Assembly: GCF_031195445.1 (NCBI RefSeq) | Contig: NZ_CP133482.1 | Coordinates: 1-50,657 of the forward strand | Origin: Acuticoccus sp. MNP-M23 | GTDB lineage: Bacteria > Pseudomonadota > Alphaproteobacteria > Rhizobiales > Amorphaceae | Length of the DNA stretch: 50,657 nucleotides | Direction of reading: 5' to 3' | Part shown: positions 1 through 9,436 of the stretch, in pieces | How the letters are laid out: each line of letters begins with the position of its first letter | Position numbering within the stretch: the stretch's first letter is position 1 | Program-made: the position numbers and the translations under genes | Notes under the pieces: generated by a model | What the model saw: the letters and a program-made list of their open reading frames with translations, nothing else | Databases searched by the model: none | What the model was told of the DNA's origin: nothing

Positions 1-3000
1 GGCAATACCCCCGCCACCCCCGACCGATTGCGCCACCACACCGTGGCCGCGTTTCCCCGTTGTGATGATCGCGTCGGCGGTGACGTCGACCTGTCCGCCA
101 TCGCCGGCGCTGCCGCCGTCGAGCTGTGCGCCGACGCCGACGCCGATGTTGAGGTTCTCCCAGCTCGCTGCGAAGCCCTTGGCGACGTCGCCGGCGGTGC
201 CACCGCCGCCACCCACCGATTGGGCAAAGATGGCGATGCCCTCCTGTCCTTCCGTGACGATGGTGCCGGAGGAAGAGACGCTGACCGCACCGCCATCGCC
301 GGCCGCACCGCCAGCCCCGCCCACCGTGATGGTGGACCAGACACCGGTGCTGCCCATGCCTCCGTTGCCGCCGCCGCCGCCGACCGACTGGGCGTGGACA
401 CCGAAGGCCTGGTCCCCTTTGGTGGTAAGAGCCTCGGTGTTCATGACGGTCACGCTGCCGCCGTCGCCCGCCGCCCCGGCACTGCCGCCGACGCCGACGC
501 TGGCGGAGGTGAAGCTCGGGAGTTTCGCGAAATTCGTAAACTTGGCGATGGTCTCGGCGGTCTTGTTGGAGGTGAACGCCGCAACCCCGAGGTCGCCCTC
601 GCCACCGTTGCCGCCGCCACCCCCGTGCGAATTTGCCTGGATCGCGTGGGAAAGCTTGCCGATGGTTTCGACCGTGGCAGAGTTTTTGACGCTGACATTG
701 CCGGCATCGTTGCCGCTGCCGCCCTTGCCGCCCACCACAATATCAAGGCTCGCCGAGACGTTGGTTGCCTCGCTGTCCGGGTCGCTTGCCTGCTGCTTGC
801 ACACAAAGCTGCCGCCGGTTTTCGGCAGCTTGCACACGCCGCCAAGGTTCAGGGTGTAGCTGGAGGCGGTGCCGCCGTCGCCGCCGCCGCCGCCCACCGA
901 ATGGGCGACGATGCCGCGTGCGCGGATACCCGCCGTGGTGATGTCGGCCGTATTGTTCACGGTTACGCTGTTGCCCGTGCCGCCCTTGCCACCAGAGCCG
1001 CCCATGGCAAACGAAGCCTTGAAATTGTAGCTGCTACCCTCGCTCTGCCCGCCGGGGAGCGCAATGAAGAGATTGCCGGCATTGCCGCCAACGCCGCCCG
1101 AGCCGCCCACGGAGGCGGCGTGAATGGCCGTTGCCTCGCCCTTCCTGGTGGCAATGGCCCCCTTGTTGGTGACCGACACCGCGCCTGCCGCCGCGCCGGT
1201 CCCGCCGGAACCGCCGAGCGACACCGAGGCCGAGCCACTGGACCCGGCGGAAAGGCCGCCGCTCACGGTGTAGGCGTTGCCGCCTTCGCCGCCGCCGCCG
1301 CCGATCGACTGCGCAAGGATGCCGCGCGCAAAGGCGCCAGCGGTCATCAGCGAAGCGGTGTTGCTGACGCTCACATCGTTGCCGGTGGCGCCACTGCCGC
1401 CGGAGCCCCCTATGTCGACGTTGACGTTCACCGATGCGTCCGAGCTGAACGAGAAATTGCCTGTATAGACGTTGCCACCCTGGCCGCCGTTGCCGCCGAT
1501 AGACTGGGCGACAATGGCGTGGGAGCGCAGGTCCGCCGTTGCGATGCTGCCGGTGGAGGTGACGCTCACCTTGCCAGCTTTGCCGCCGGACCCGCCGCCG
1601 CCGCCCAGCGTCACGCCAACCTCGCCGGAGAACTCGCCGCCGGTGATCGAGCCCTCCGCGGCGAACCCGCCCTCGCCGCCGCCGCCGCCGTGGCTCTGGG
1701 CGATGATGCCGTGTGCGTGGATGCCTTCCGTGGAGATGGCACCGCCCGTTGCCACCGTCACCGTGCCGCCGCTGCCGCCGGCGCCACCAGCGCTCCCCAG
1801 CGTCACAGCCACATCGCCCATGGACAGCGCCGAGGCCGAGACGCTGCCTTTCGCGTTGCCGCCGCCGCCACCGATGGACTTGGCGTCCACTGCGCTCGAG
1901 AAGGCGCCGGTCGTCGCAACGCCGCCCGTTGCGTTCAGCGTGACGGCGCCCGCGCTGCCACCCGAGCCGCCGGACCCGCCCACCGTGACGTCGATGTTGG
2001 CAAGGCTGACACCGCTCGCGCCGACTACCAGCCCGGAGCTGCCCCCGCCGCCGGCGATCGAATGGGCCAGGATGCCTTCCGCATTGTCTCCCGCCGTGGT
2101 GATCGCCGCGCCAGCGGTCATCTTCACGGTTCCGGCGTTGTTGCCGCCGCCGCCCTTTCCGCCCACCGTGACCCCGACGTTGCCGGCGGAGATGGCGCTT
2201 CCGGCGATAACCGAGCCGCCGTCGCCGCCGCCGCCGCCAACGCTCTTGGCGACCAGCGCCGCGGCACCGTGGCCGGTCGTTGCGATACTACCGCCGATGA
2301 CGCTGGTGACGTTGCCGCCCGCGCCGCCTCCGCCGCCGGAGCCGCCGATCGTCGGGCTCACCGTCAGCCCGCCCGCGGCACCGTCCGCAGTGAGATAGGC
2401 GCTGCCGCCGCCGCCGCCGATGCTTGCCGCGACCACGCCGAGCGCCTGGTGGCCGCTGGTCGCGATCTTGCCGCCGGAGCGGACCGTCACGGTCGAGGCG
2501 TTGCCCCCGCCCCCGCCGCTGCCACCGAGCGTCACGTTGACCGCCAGCGCTCCGACGCCGCCGGAGACCGTCTTGCCGGAATGGCCGCCGCCGCCGCCCA
2601 CCGAGCTCACATGGATGCCGTGCGCGATATGGCCGGCCGTGGTCACGTTGCCGGCCGCATTCACGGTGGCCGCGCCACCGTTGCCGCCGCCGCCGCCGGA
2701 GCCGCCATGGGTGTAGGTCACGGTGAGCCCCTCGCTCGCCGCGGCATTGATGGCGCTGCCTGCAGATCCGCCGCCCCCGCCGACCGACGAGGCGTAGATT
2801 CCCTTGGAATGATCGCCCCTGGTGGTGACGTTGCCGGCGATGCCCACGTTTACCGCACCGCCCGCCGCCGCCGCTCCGCCGCTGCCCGAATGGCCGAGCG
2901 AGACATCGATGCCGATGGAGGCGCTGGCGGAGATCTCCGAGCCGCCGTGGCCGCCGCCGCCGCCCACCGACTGCGCGAACACGCCGTCGCTGAGATCGCC

Positions 3001-5250
3001 GCCGGTTGCGATGGTGTAGGCGCCTGCAGGCACCGTGACATTGTTCCTCACATCGGTGTAGCTGACGTTGCCACCAGCGCCGCCGACGCCGCCCTTGCCG
3101 CCGATCGCAAGCGAGAAGCCGACGCCGACCCCGAGCGCATTGGAACCATCGCCGCCGCCGCCGCCGACGCTCTGGGAAAACACCCCCTCCGCACCGGTGC
3201 CGAAGGTGGCGAGGGAGGCCGTGTTGGTGACCCCGACGTTACCGCCCGCGCCGCCGCCACCGCCGTTGCCCCCCAGCGAGACGATGCCGCTGGTGGAGCG
3301 GGCCGAGCCGCCACCGCCGCCGACGCTCGTGGCCTGAATGGCTTCGGCATACCGCCCGCTGGTGGTAATCGTGCCGGAGTTGGCGAGCGTGACGGTGCTG
3401 CCAAAGCCGCCCGAGCCGCCCGAACCGCCAACCGCCACGAGGCCGCGCGCCGAACCGCCGTCGCCGCCGCCGCCGCCAAGGCTCTGCGCCCACAACCCGC
3501 GCGAGGTCTCACCCATGGTGGTGATCGCGGCGCCGCTCGACAGGCTGACCTTGCCGCCGGCGCCACCGGCCGAACCGCTGCCGCCGAGGCCGACAAGACC
3601 GGTGCCGGACGATCCCTTTCCGCCGCCACCGCCGACGCTCTGGGCGGTAACGGCCACCGCCTCGTCGCCGGTGGTGGTGATGGTCGAGCCCGAGACGACG
3701 TTGACCGTCACCATTCCGCCCGCCCCGGCGCTCTCGGTCCCCGCGCCGTAGGCGACAAAACCGGAGCTGTCGCCGGCATTGCCGCTGAAGCCGCCGACCG
3801 TGTGGGCGAGGATGGCGTTGGATGCCGCCCCCGTCGTCCGGATTGTCCCACCGAAGGAGACCGACAGCGCGCCCGCCGGCCCGCTCCCCGACCCTGCGCC
3901 ACCCTTGCCCTGACCCCCGGTGGCACCGCCGCCATTGCCGCCGGCGCCGCCATAGCTGCGCGCGAACAACCCCTGCGCCGCCGCGCCCGCGGTGGATAGC
4001 GTGCCGTCGGTGATCACGGCGGTCACTGACCCGCCGGCGCCACCCGCACCACCATCGCCGCCGTTGCCGTTATCGAAAAAGTCCGAATTGAACGCCCGTC
4101 CGAAGCCACCGTCACCGCCGCTGCCGCCGAGGCTCTGAAGCCGCACCGCGTCGCTGAACGCCCCGTTCGTCGCGATGTTGACGGCGTGGCCGTCCGCCGT
4201 GAGCATCACACTGCCACCGGTGCCGCCCGCACCGCCAGCGCCGCCGAACGCGTTGCCGATGGTCACGCTCGCCGCGCCGCCGCTGCCACCATCGCCGGCC
4301 CGGCTCTGCGTGAAGATTCCGGCGGCATTCGTCCCTATGGTGGTGATTGCGCCGCTGGTGAGCGTTGCCGTCGCGGGCCCCCCGGAGCCGCCGCGCCCGC
4401 CGGTGCCGCCGTAGGCATCGCCGGTGGTGGCGTTCGCCGCGCCGCCGCCACCGCCGTTCCCGGCGACGCTGTAGACGAACAGCGCGTCGGCACTGCCGGT
4501 CCTTATGCTCGCGGCGCCGATGGCGGCGCTCGCCAATCCCGCGTTGCCGCCGGCGCCGCCGTTGCCGGCGACAATGCCGGGGCTGGTGGCCGTCTCTCCG
4601 CTCGCCGCACCGCCGAAACCGCCGGAGCCGCCGGCCGACTCCACCAGCATCCCGACGGCCCCGTCGCCTGCTCCCACCGTGAGAGCCTCGATCAGGGTTT
4701 TCGCGGTGTTGCCGGCACCGCCCGTTCCGCCTGTGCCGCCGCGAATTTCGCCGGTGGTGCCGGCGGCGCTGCCACCCGAACCGCCGGCCCCGCCGCGGCT
4801 CGATGAAAACAGGCCGCGACTGTTGGCACCCGTCACCGAGATGGCACCAGACGAGACGGAAATGGTCGCACTGTTTCCGGCACCGCCCGCGCCGCCAGCG
4901 CCGCTCTGCGCGCCGAGGAAGCCGGCAGCACCGCGCTTTTCGGTGACCCCGCCAGCGCCGCCGGAACCGCCGAGCGAGATTGCCTCCACGCCGCGGCTTC
5001 CTGCGCCGTTCATGGTGATGGTGCCCGACAGGAGCGTTGTATCGGCGGCGCCGGCCTTGCCGCCAGCCCCACCATTCCCGGCCCGTGACGTTCCGTCGTC
5101 ACTCGCCGCTATGCCGGCGCTTCCGCCAGCGCCGCCTTGCGAAAAGCTGCTGAGGCCGCCCGCATCCGCCTTGGTGATTGTCACAAAGCCCGAGAGCATC
5201 GCCGCGCCCGCGCCGCCGCCGACACCGCCCTGACCGCCACTCCCCGCCGT
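1..5250 (-). repeat. Imperfect protein-level repeats of the autotransporter passenger
   Basis: More than twenty copies of a module of roughly 55-80 residues occur in tandem. Each contains a GGSGG/GGKGG-type run, a beta strand such as VTVT or VSVT, a turn reading ITTTG or IATTG, a short A.GI or A.GV strand, and QSVGGGGG or a variant. In DNA this appears as recurring runs of gccgcc on the plus strand. The copies nearest the signal peptide are more degenerate (SLGGSGG, SSRGGAGG) than those near the edge. Such repeats are prone to recombination and to assembly collapse. Confidence 0.85.
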
Positions 5251-5700
5251 CGCGCTGGAGAAGTCCCGCTCACTGCCCCCCTGACCCCCGCTCCCTGCGA
5301 AGGAGAAGGACAAGATGCCACCGCCGAACTGTCCGGCAGCCGCCACCCCGTATGGCGCACCATCTAATGTGACGCTGGTCGAAGCCGAGGATCCGCCCGT
5401 GCCGCCCGCGCCCGAACCCGACCCGGAGCCTCCCGTCGGGGCGGTGCGCAGCACATAGGCGGCGTTCTCGTTCTGCGGAACGTCGATGTCGCCGGTGAGG
5501 TTCTCGACAATGACCGTGTCGATGGCGACGCCGTCCACCGTCTGGTTCTCGAATTCGACTCCCTTGCCGCCGAAAAGGTCACCGGTGCAGGTCGCGGTGC
5601 CGCTGGAATAGCTGCAATCGCCGAGAACAGGTGAGCTTCCCGCCGCAATCACCAGCGTGCAGAGCGCCGTGGTACCAAGAAGCAGCAGACGAACGCACAT
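1..5700 (-). CDS. Giant glycine-rich autotransporter, N-terminal 1,900 residues (runs off the left edge)
   Basis: The minus-strand frame starting at ATG 5700 appears open all the way to base 1: the translation reads through without a stop. GGAG lies seven bases upstream of the ATG. The protein begins MCVRLLLLGTTALCTLVIAA, a signal peptide for Sec export, followed by a short Cys-containing segment. It then becomes a long passenger of imperfect repeats built around AQSVGGGGG, each followed by a short beta-strand-like stretch and an ITT.G..A.GI motif. Such passengers form beta-helices on the cell surface and often act in adhesion or biofilm formation; that role is inferred here. No barrel is present in this part. 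The frame at base 1 matches the frame entering at base 50657, where the barrel lies. The many plus-strand frames over this region are artefacts of the GC-rich repeats. Confidence 0.88.
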   Translation of the reverse strand, partial: MCVRLLLLGTTALCTLVIAAGSSPVLGDCSYSSGTATCTGDLFGGKGVEFENQTVDGVAIDTVIVENLTGDIDVPQNENAAYVLRTAPTGGSGSGSGAGGTGGSSASTSVTLDGAPYGVAAAGQFGGGILSFSFAGSGGQGGSERDFSSATAGSGGQGGVGGGAGAAMLSGFVTITKADAGGLSSFSQGGAGGSAGIAASDDGTSRAGNGGAGGKAGAADTTLLSGTITMNGAGSRGVEAISLGGSGGAGGVTEKRGAAGFLGAQSGAGGAGGAGNSATISVSSGAISVTGANSRGLFSSSRGGAGGSGGSAAGTTGEIRGGTGGTGGAGNTAKTLIEALTVGAGDGAVGMLVESAGGSGGFGGAASGETATSPGIVAGNGGAGGNAGLASAAIGAASIRTGSADALFVYSVAGNGGGGGAANATTGDAYGGTGGRGGSGGPATATLTSGAITTIGTNAAGIFTQSRAGDGGSGGAASVTIGNAFGGAGGAGGTGGSVMLTADGHAVNIATNGAFSDAVRLQSLGGSGGDGGFGRAFNSDFFDNGNGGDGGAGGAGGSVTAVITDGTLSTAGAAAQGLFARSYGGAGGNGGGATGGQGKGGAGSGSGPAGALSVSFGGTIRTTGAASNAILAHTVGGFSGNAGDSSGFVAYGAGTESAGAGGMVTVNVVSGSTITTTGDEAVAVTAQSVGGGGGKGSSGTGLVGLGGSGSAGGAGGKVSLSSGAAITTMGETSRGLWAQSLGGGGGDGGSARGLVAVGGSGGSGGFGSTVTLANSGTITTSGRYAEAIQATSVGGGGGSARSTSGIVSLGGNGGGGGAGGNVGVTNTASLATFGTGAEGVFSQSVGGGGGDGSNALGVGVGFSLAIGGKGGVGGAGGNVSYTDVRNNVTVPAGAYTIATGGDLSDGVFAQSVGGGGGHGGSEISASASIGIDVSLGHSGSGGAAAAGGAVNVGIAGNVTTRGDHSKGIYASSVGGGGGSAGSAINAAASEGLTVTYTHGGSGGGGGNGGAATVNAAGNVTTAGHIAHGIHVSSVGGGGGHSGKTVSGGVGALAVNVTLGGSGGGGGNASTVTVRSGGKIATSGHQALGVVAASIGGGGGSAYLTADGAAGGLTVSPTIGGSGGGGGAGGNVTSVIGGSIATTGHGAAALVAKSVGGGGGDGGSVIAGSAISAGNVGVTVGGKGGGGNNAGTVKMTAGAAITTAGDNAEGILAHSIAGGGGSSGLVVGASGVSLANIDVTVGGSGGSGGSAGAVTLNATGGVATTGAFSSAVDAKSIGGGGGNAKGSVSASALSMGDVAVTLGSAGGAGGSGGTVTVATGGAISTEGIHAHGIIAQSHGGGGGEGGFAAEGSITGGEFSGEVGVTLGGGGGSGGKAGKVSVTSTGSIATADLRSHAIVAQSIGGNGGQGGNVYTGNFSFSSDASVNVNVDIGGSGGSGATGNDVSVSNTASLMTAGAFARGILAQSIGGGGGEGGNAYTVSGGLSAGSSGSASVSLGGSGGTGAAAGAVSVTNKGAIATRKGEATAIHAASVGGSGGVGGNAGNLFIALPGGQSEGSSYNFKASFAMGGSGGKGGTGNSVTVNNTADITTAGIRARGIVAHSVGGGGGDGGTASSYTLNLGGVCKLPKTGGSFVCKQQASDPDSEATNVSASLDIVVGGKGGSGNDAGNVSVKNSATVETIGKLSHAIQANSHGGGGGNGGEGDLGVAAFTSNKTAETIAKFTNFAKLPSFTSASVGVGGSAGAAGDGGSVTVMNTEALTTKGDQAFGVHAQSVGGGGGNGGMGSTGVWSTITVGGAGGAAGDGGAVSVSSSGTIVTEGQEGIAIFAQSVGGGGGTAGDVAKGFAASWENLNIGVGVGAQLDGGSAGDGGQVDVTADAIITTGKRGHGVVAQSVGGGGGIA

Positions 5701-5966
5701 ACACGGACTCCGACGACATACAGTTTGACGGCTAAATGAACCCGTACGGTACATCGCCGAACAATGTTATTCATGAGCGATCATTATTACTGAACTCGTT
5801 TTTCCGTGTCCTCGTGGCGGCCGAGCAACAAAACCTGAATGCTTATTCCAAACTCTTGCCTGTGAGCGTGCGGCACTTTGCAGGAAAGCATCTGACAACG
5901 GTGCTTTCTCGCGGAAAGATCCTGCGGAGCGATAGAAAATCGTAGCGGACCGGAGGTCCAACGTAG
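5701..5966. other. Intergenic region upstream of the autotransporter
   Basis: No convincing gene is seen. The stretch is less GC-rich than the flanking coding DNA and would hold the autotransporter promoter on the minus strand. Its distal end is the broken edge of the IS5-type remnant. The short open frames present have no ribosome binding site or recognisable sequence. Confidence 0.5.
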
Positions 5967-6337
5967 GCATCCGGTGACGGCCGCCTGCTCGCGGTCGAAG
6001 TCCACGCCGCCGACATTCAGGACCGCGATGGCGCGAAGGGTGTGCTCAAACGCTTCCGGCGATCGTTCCCCTTCGTGGAGACCGTCTTCGCGGACGGCTG
6101 CTATGCCGGACGCCTCGTTGATTGGGCGAAGGACAAGACCCACGTGACGCTTGCGATTGTCCGTCGCATGCCCTGGATTACGGGTTTCGTGGTCATTCGC
6201 CGCCGCGGGGTGGTCGAGCGCACCGTCGCGTATATCATGAAATCCAGCCGCCTAGCCCGAATTACGAACAGCTCTCCTGCGTCGCTGAAGCCCTCATCAT
6301 GATCGCCGCCGCAACACTCGTCAGACGATCGCTATAG
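5967..6337 (+). pseudogene. IS5-family transposase remnant (C-terminal part, frameshifted)
   Basis: The plus frame reads GDGRLLAVEVHAADIQDRDG, then FRRSFPFVETVFADGCYAG and GFVVIRRRGVVERTVAY. This is the pattern of the C-terminal DDE region of IS5-family transposases, including the final acidic residue in the VVERT motif. The N-terminal half is absent. Near 6258 the similarity jumps to the next frame, which continues NYEQLSCVAEALIMIAAATLVRR up to a stop at 6337, as IS5 transposases usually end. Truncation plus frameshift means it is inactive. It marks an old insertion between the autotransporter and the accessory genes. Confidence 0.75.
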
Positions 6338-6467
6338 CCCTTCTCAACCGCGCTTTGAGAACCGAACCCAATGGCGACATCGACCCATCGAAAACAAACG
6401 GTTTTGCAAGCCGCTCCAACACGCCACCAGTCCTACAAACTGTCCGGCTCGGTCAGGACGCAATCCA

Positions 6468-7211
6468 TCATTGGTCAAGTGCCATCACTAGATGCTGTCG
6501 CATGGCTCTCCAGGATCGGTCGCTGGCGCGAGAATCGTAGGCGATTCCCAGATCAGGAAACCTGGCATCTTCAAATGTGAAGGCATGCTGTGCATGGCCA
6601 TAAGCGTGGAGCTGCCACTCTGCCTCCGCCCTTGTCAGTTCCTCAGCTATGGCAAGGACATCTGATGGCGGCACGATCGGGTCGCTCCAGCCGTGGAGCA
6701 ACAGGATGCTTGCATCGATACGTGTACGCTCTTGATGATCGGGCGCCTGCAGTCCGCCATGAAAGCTCACGACAGCTTTTAGGTTGGGCGCCCCTCGACG
6801 CGCCAGATCGAGTGCGCACAGTCCGCCGAAACAGTACCCCACCGCCGCCATCCGAGCGCTATCTACCGCAGTGATGCGGCCGGCCGCAGCATAGCCGGCG
6901 AGAAGCCGGCGTTGCAGAAGATCCCGATCCTTCATGAGAGGGGCCATGAGATGAGTATTGTCACCCACCGGATCGCCGCGAACCCGTTTGCCGTAGGCGT
7001 CGATGGCGAAACAAACGTATCCAAGAGCTGCGTAGCGTTCGGCCAGGCGCAAGGTGGGCTCGGTCAGCCCGCTCCAGTCATGCGCAAGAACCACGCAGGC
7101 TCTCGGAGAAGCCTCGGGCTGGGGGACCACGACGTAGCCTTCCAGAAGAGTTTCTCCATCGCAGTACTCGACAAGCCTGCCGGGACGGATGGGGGTGTTG
7201 GTTTCCGACAT
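6468..7211 (-). CDS. Dienelactone hydrolase family protein
   Basis: This 247-residue alpha/beta hydrolase has the dienelactone hydrolase layout: CVVLAHDWSGL near residue 40, the nucleophile motif GYCFGG with Cys as the likely nucleophile, then LLLHGWSDPIVPPSD carrying the catalytic Asp, and HAQHAFTFE carrying the catalytic His. Enzymes of this family open lactone rings or cleave small esters in the cytosol; the substrate is not evident. The start at 7211 (MSETNTPIRPG) is chosen because GAGGA lies about eight bases upstream. The longer open frame to 7364 would overlap that site and adds low-complexity sequence. It lies 82 bp downstream of an AraC-type regulator on the same strand, which suggests a small regulated unit. 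Confidence 0.85.
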   Translation of the reverse strand: MSETNTPIRPGRLVEYCDGETLLEGYVVVPQPEASPRACVVLAHDWSGLTEPTLRLAERYAALGYVCFAIDAYGKRVRGDPVGDNTHLMAPLMKDRDLLQRRLLAGYAAAGRITAVDSARMAAVGYCFGGLCALDLARRGAPNLKAVVSFHGGLQAPDHQERTRIDASILLLHGWSDPIVPPSDVLAIAEELTRAEAEWQLHAYGHAQHAFTFEDARFPDLGIAYDSRASDRSWRAMRQHLVMALDQ

Positions 7212-7293
7212 ACGCCGTTTCCTCATTCGCGCTTCGCCCCCGGATCTTGCTCGCTCATGGGAGGCATGTATTGAACGAATGGGACAGATGGGT

Positions 7294-8154
7294 TCAGAGG
7301 TAAAAGGCAGGCTCGGTTCGGGCAGCGGAACTGAAGTGGGCGGCCATCGGCGAGAGCGCGGCACGGCGATAGGCGGCCGGTGTCACGCCGAGGCGGCGCC
7401 GCCAGCTCCGGATCTGGTGCGCCTGATCGCTGAAGCCAGCCGCCGCATCACCGCGGACCCTTTGAACACTCTTCAGGCTCCTGTGGATGCGCTCCAGGTC
7501 CCCGAGCTCCTTCGGTGCAATGCCGAGATGGCGAAGGAACAACCGATGGAGCTGACGGCGATCGACGTGAGCCGTGCTTGCTGCCTTCCCAACCGAACCG
7601 CCATGACGCAAGACATCATATGCTGCGATGAGACGCGCACGTTCAGGGACGGATTCGCGCCGCGCCATTTGCTCGATCAGCCAGCCATCGAGCGCAGCCG
7701 CAATCCGCGGTGGTTCGATGATCGCGGCGACCTCGCTGGCGAACGCGGCAGCCCCCGCATCACCCATCACCGCACCGAGGTCGAGCAACTTGTTGCCCGC
7801 TCCAGAGCCGGTGGACGGAAAAATGCGGAGCAAACCTGGAATGGTGAGCATCACCATCACGAAGTACGTGTCCGGACAGGATCGCCAAGTGCGCACGCGG
7901 GTCTGCAGACCGAGCAACGAGGTTCTTGGAATGAGATCGCCGTCTTCCGTGGCGTTCGGCCGCCCCACGTTCACCGACAGGACCCCGACCGGCAGCGGGC
8001 TCGTCCGGATCGCACGCCCCGCGTGCTCACCAGAGAGATCCTCGATGAACCAATAGGCGTGAACGAACGCACTCAGCTTCGGCGCGGGTGGGAGCGAAAG
8101 GAACATCCTTCGACCGTCGCGCAACTGATGCGGCGCAGCAAGATCGGTCGTCAT
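7294..8154 (-). CDS. AraC-family transcriptional regulator
   Basis: The 286-residue protein has an N-terminal ligand or dimerisation domain (LSAFVHAYWFIEDL, then PDTYFVMVMLTIPGLLRIF) like the DUF6597-type N-terminal domains of AraC regulators. Its C-terminal AraC helix-turn-helix pair reads GGSVGKAASTAHVDRRQLHR and FSDQAHQIRSWRRRLGVTPAAYRR. It probably controls the adjacent dienelactone hydrolase gene. The start is uncertain: ATG 8154 has no clear ribosome binding site, and an internal ATG at 8106 (MFLSLPPAPKL) is an alternative that fits where homologues often begin. Confidence 0.85.
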   Translation of the reverse strand: MTTDLAAPHQLRDGRRMFLSLPPAPKLSAFVHAYWFIEDLSGEHAGRAIRTSPLPVGVLSVNVGRPNATEDGDLIPRTSLLGLQTRVRTWRSCPDTYFVMVMLTIPGLLRIFPSTGSGAGNKLLDLGAVMGDAGAAAFASEVAAIIEPPRIAAALDGWLIEQMARRESVPERARLIAAYDVLRHGGSVGKAASTAHVDRRQLHRLFLRHLGIAPKELGDLERIHRSLKSVQRVRGDAAAGFSDQAHQIRSWRRRLGVTPAAYRRAALSPMAAHFSSAARTEPAFYL

Positions 8155-8217
8155 ATTGAATCGAATGCGGTGAACGCCCTACCGGATACACTCCCTCAAG
8201 GCGGAAATCTCACCTCG

Positions 8218-8235
8218 CAAAAACGTTCGTTTTTG
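8218..8235. repeat. 18-bp palindrome between the two AraC genes
   Basis: CAAAAACG and CGTTTTTG flank a TT centre. The intergenic stretch 8155-8421 holds no gene. The palindrome could be an operator for the AraC gene starting at 8154 or the end of a decayed element. The 15-base AAACGAACGTTTTTG on the minus strand here recurs on the plus strand at 48203-48217. Confidence 0.45.
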
Positions 8236-8421
8236 ACATGAACGCATGGTCCACTGAGTACCGCCAAAAGCAGACGCTCGCAGCGCCAATCACGAATGAC
8301 CGGTTTGGGGCCGATTGCGGTCTGTCCGCTATTGGCCGGCAAAGGTGCAAGGTTGCCATTCGGCACACGACCCCAAAATTGACGTTGCCTACTGGATGTC
8401 GACGCACACCCGGATCCCCTT

Positions 8422-9339
8422 TCAATTTTGCCCTCTGTCCTTGTTCGCAAACGCGCCGGGCGACAGGCCCTCGTTCCGGACAAAGGCCAGTCCGAAGGCG
8501 CTGGCGGACCCGTAGCCGACCTTCAGGGCGATCTCGGAAATGGTCCGCCCGCCCTGCAGCAGCAAGGTCTTGGCCAGGGCCATGCGCCATTCGATGGCGT
8601 ATTCCAGTGGCGCGCGGCCAACCTGCCTGCGGAACCGCTCGAAAAAGCCAGAGCGCGACATGCCGGCGGCCTTCGCCAGTTCAGAAACGGAAAGGGGGCT
8701 GCCCGGTTCTGCGTGGATGCGTTGCAACGCACCCGAGAGCTGCGGATCCGACAGTCCGCGCAGTAGCCCGGGCGGCAGGGACGTCGCCGGATCAGAGCGC
8801 AAGGCCTCGATCAGAAGGACCTCCAGCAATCGCTCAAGGATCAATCCGCGCCCTGGACGGTCGGCGCGGGTTTCCTCGTGGATCACGGGCACCAGGGCCG
8901 TCAGGCGGTTCTGATCAGAGACATGGATCATCTCCGGCAGCAGTGACACGAGAAGGCTCTTGGCCGGCGTGTCAAAGCTGCAATGCCCGACGAGGGCGCG
9001 CACATCGACCGGGGCTTCGGTCGGGCCAAGCCGGAACTGTCCGGGACCGGTTTCAAGCGGCAGGCGGAGCACGTGGGGCGGCGGGGGCACCTCGCTGGAC
9101 ATGGTAAAGCCCTGCAGGTGGGGGATCAGCACGAAATCACCAGCCTTCAGCGTGACCGGATCGCGCCCGGTGACGTGCAGCCGGCACTGCCCTTCGACCA
9201 TCGCGCAGTAGAAAGGGCTGGCCATGTGGTGACGCTCCACCAGCCACTGGCCACCAGCTTCGACCATCTTGGAGACCGAGACCGCAGGCTTGAGCAGGGT
9301 GACGACACTGGAAAGAGGATCTAAGGGGCTGTCTAGCAT
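8422..9339 (-). CDS. AraC-family transcriptional regulator with cupin-type sensor domain
   Basis: The 305-residue protein has an N-terminal cupin-like domain (LKAGDFVLIPHLQGFTM around residues 75-95), matching the cupin_6/AraC_binding type. The C-terminal AraC domain reads SVSELAKAAGMSRSGFFERFRRQVGRAPLEYAIEWRM and ISEIALKVGYGSASAFGLAFVRNEGLSP. It is transcribed divergently from the SDR gene at 9437 with 97 bp between them, the classic arrangement for a regulator controlling the neighbouring oxidoreductase and hydrolase. Regulators of this subtype commonly sit next to SDR genes in proteobacteria. Confidence 0.9.
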   Translation of the reverse strand: MLDSPLDPLSSVVTLLKPAVSVSKMVEAGGQWLVERHHMASPFYCAMVEGQCRLHVTGRDPVTLKAGDFVLIPHLQGFTMSSEVPPPPHVLRLPLETGPGQFRLGPTEAPVDVRALVGHCSFDTPAKSLLVSLLPEMIHVSDQNRLTALVPVIHEETRADRPGRGLILERLLEVLLIEALRSDPATSLPPGLLRGLSDPQLSGALQRIHAEPGSPLSVSELAKAAGMSRSGFFERFRRQVGRAPLEYAIEWRMALAKTLLLQGGRTISEIALKVGYGSASAFGLAFVRNEGLSPGAFANKDRGQN

Positions 9340-9436
9340 CGATCTGGACGATCTATGAATGATTACGGATTTCTCTGTATATTAAGACCGATCGCTGCCG
9401 TCTATCTCTCTGTCACACAAGACAAGGAGACCTCAA

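Noticed and set aside
28-3999. A 1,323-residue plus-strand open frame over the left end
   Set aside because: It is the complement of the autotransporter repeats, rich in Ala, Gly, His and Arg, with no domain or ribosome binding site. The minus strand encodes the recognisable protein.
1-5250. A CRISPR-like pattern of regular repeats
   Set aside because: The recurring gccgcc units vary in length and sequence and lie in an open coding frame; there are no identical repeats with unique spacers and no cas genes.
8238-9107. A 289-residue plus-strand frame
   Set aside because: It is antisense to the cupin-type AraC regulator and is Arg/Pro-rich.
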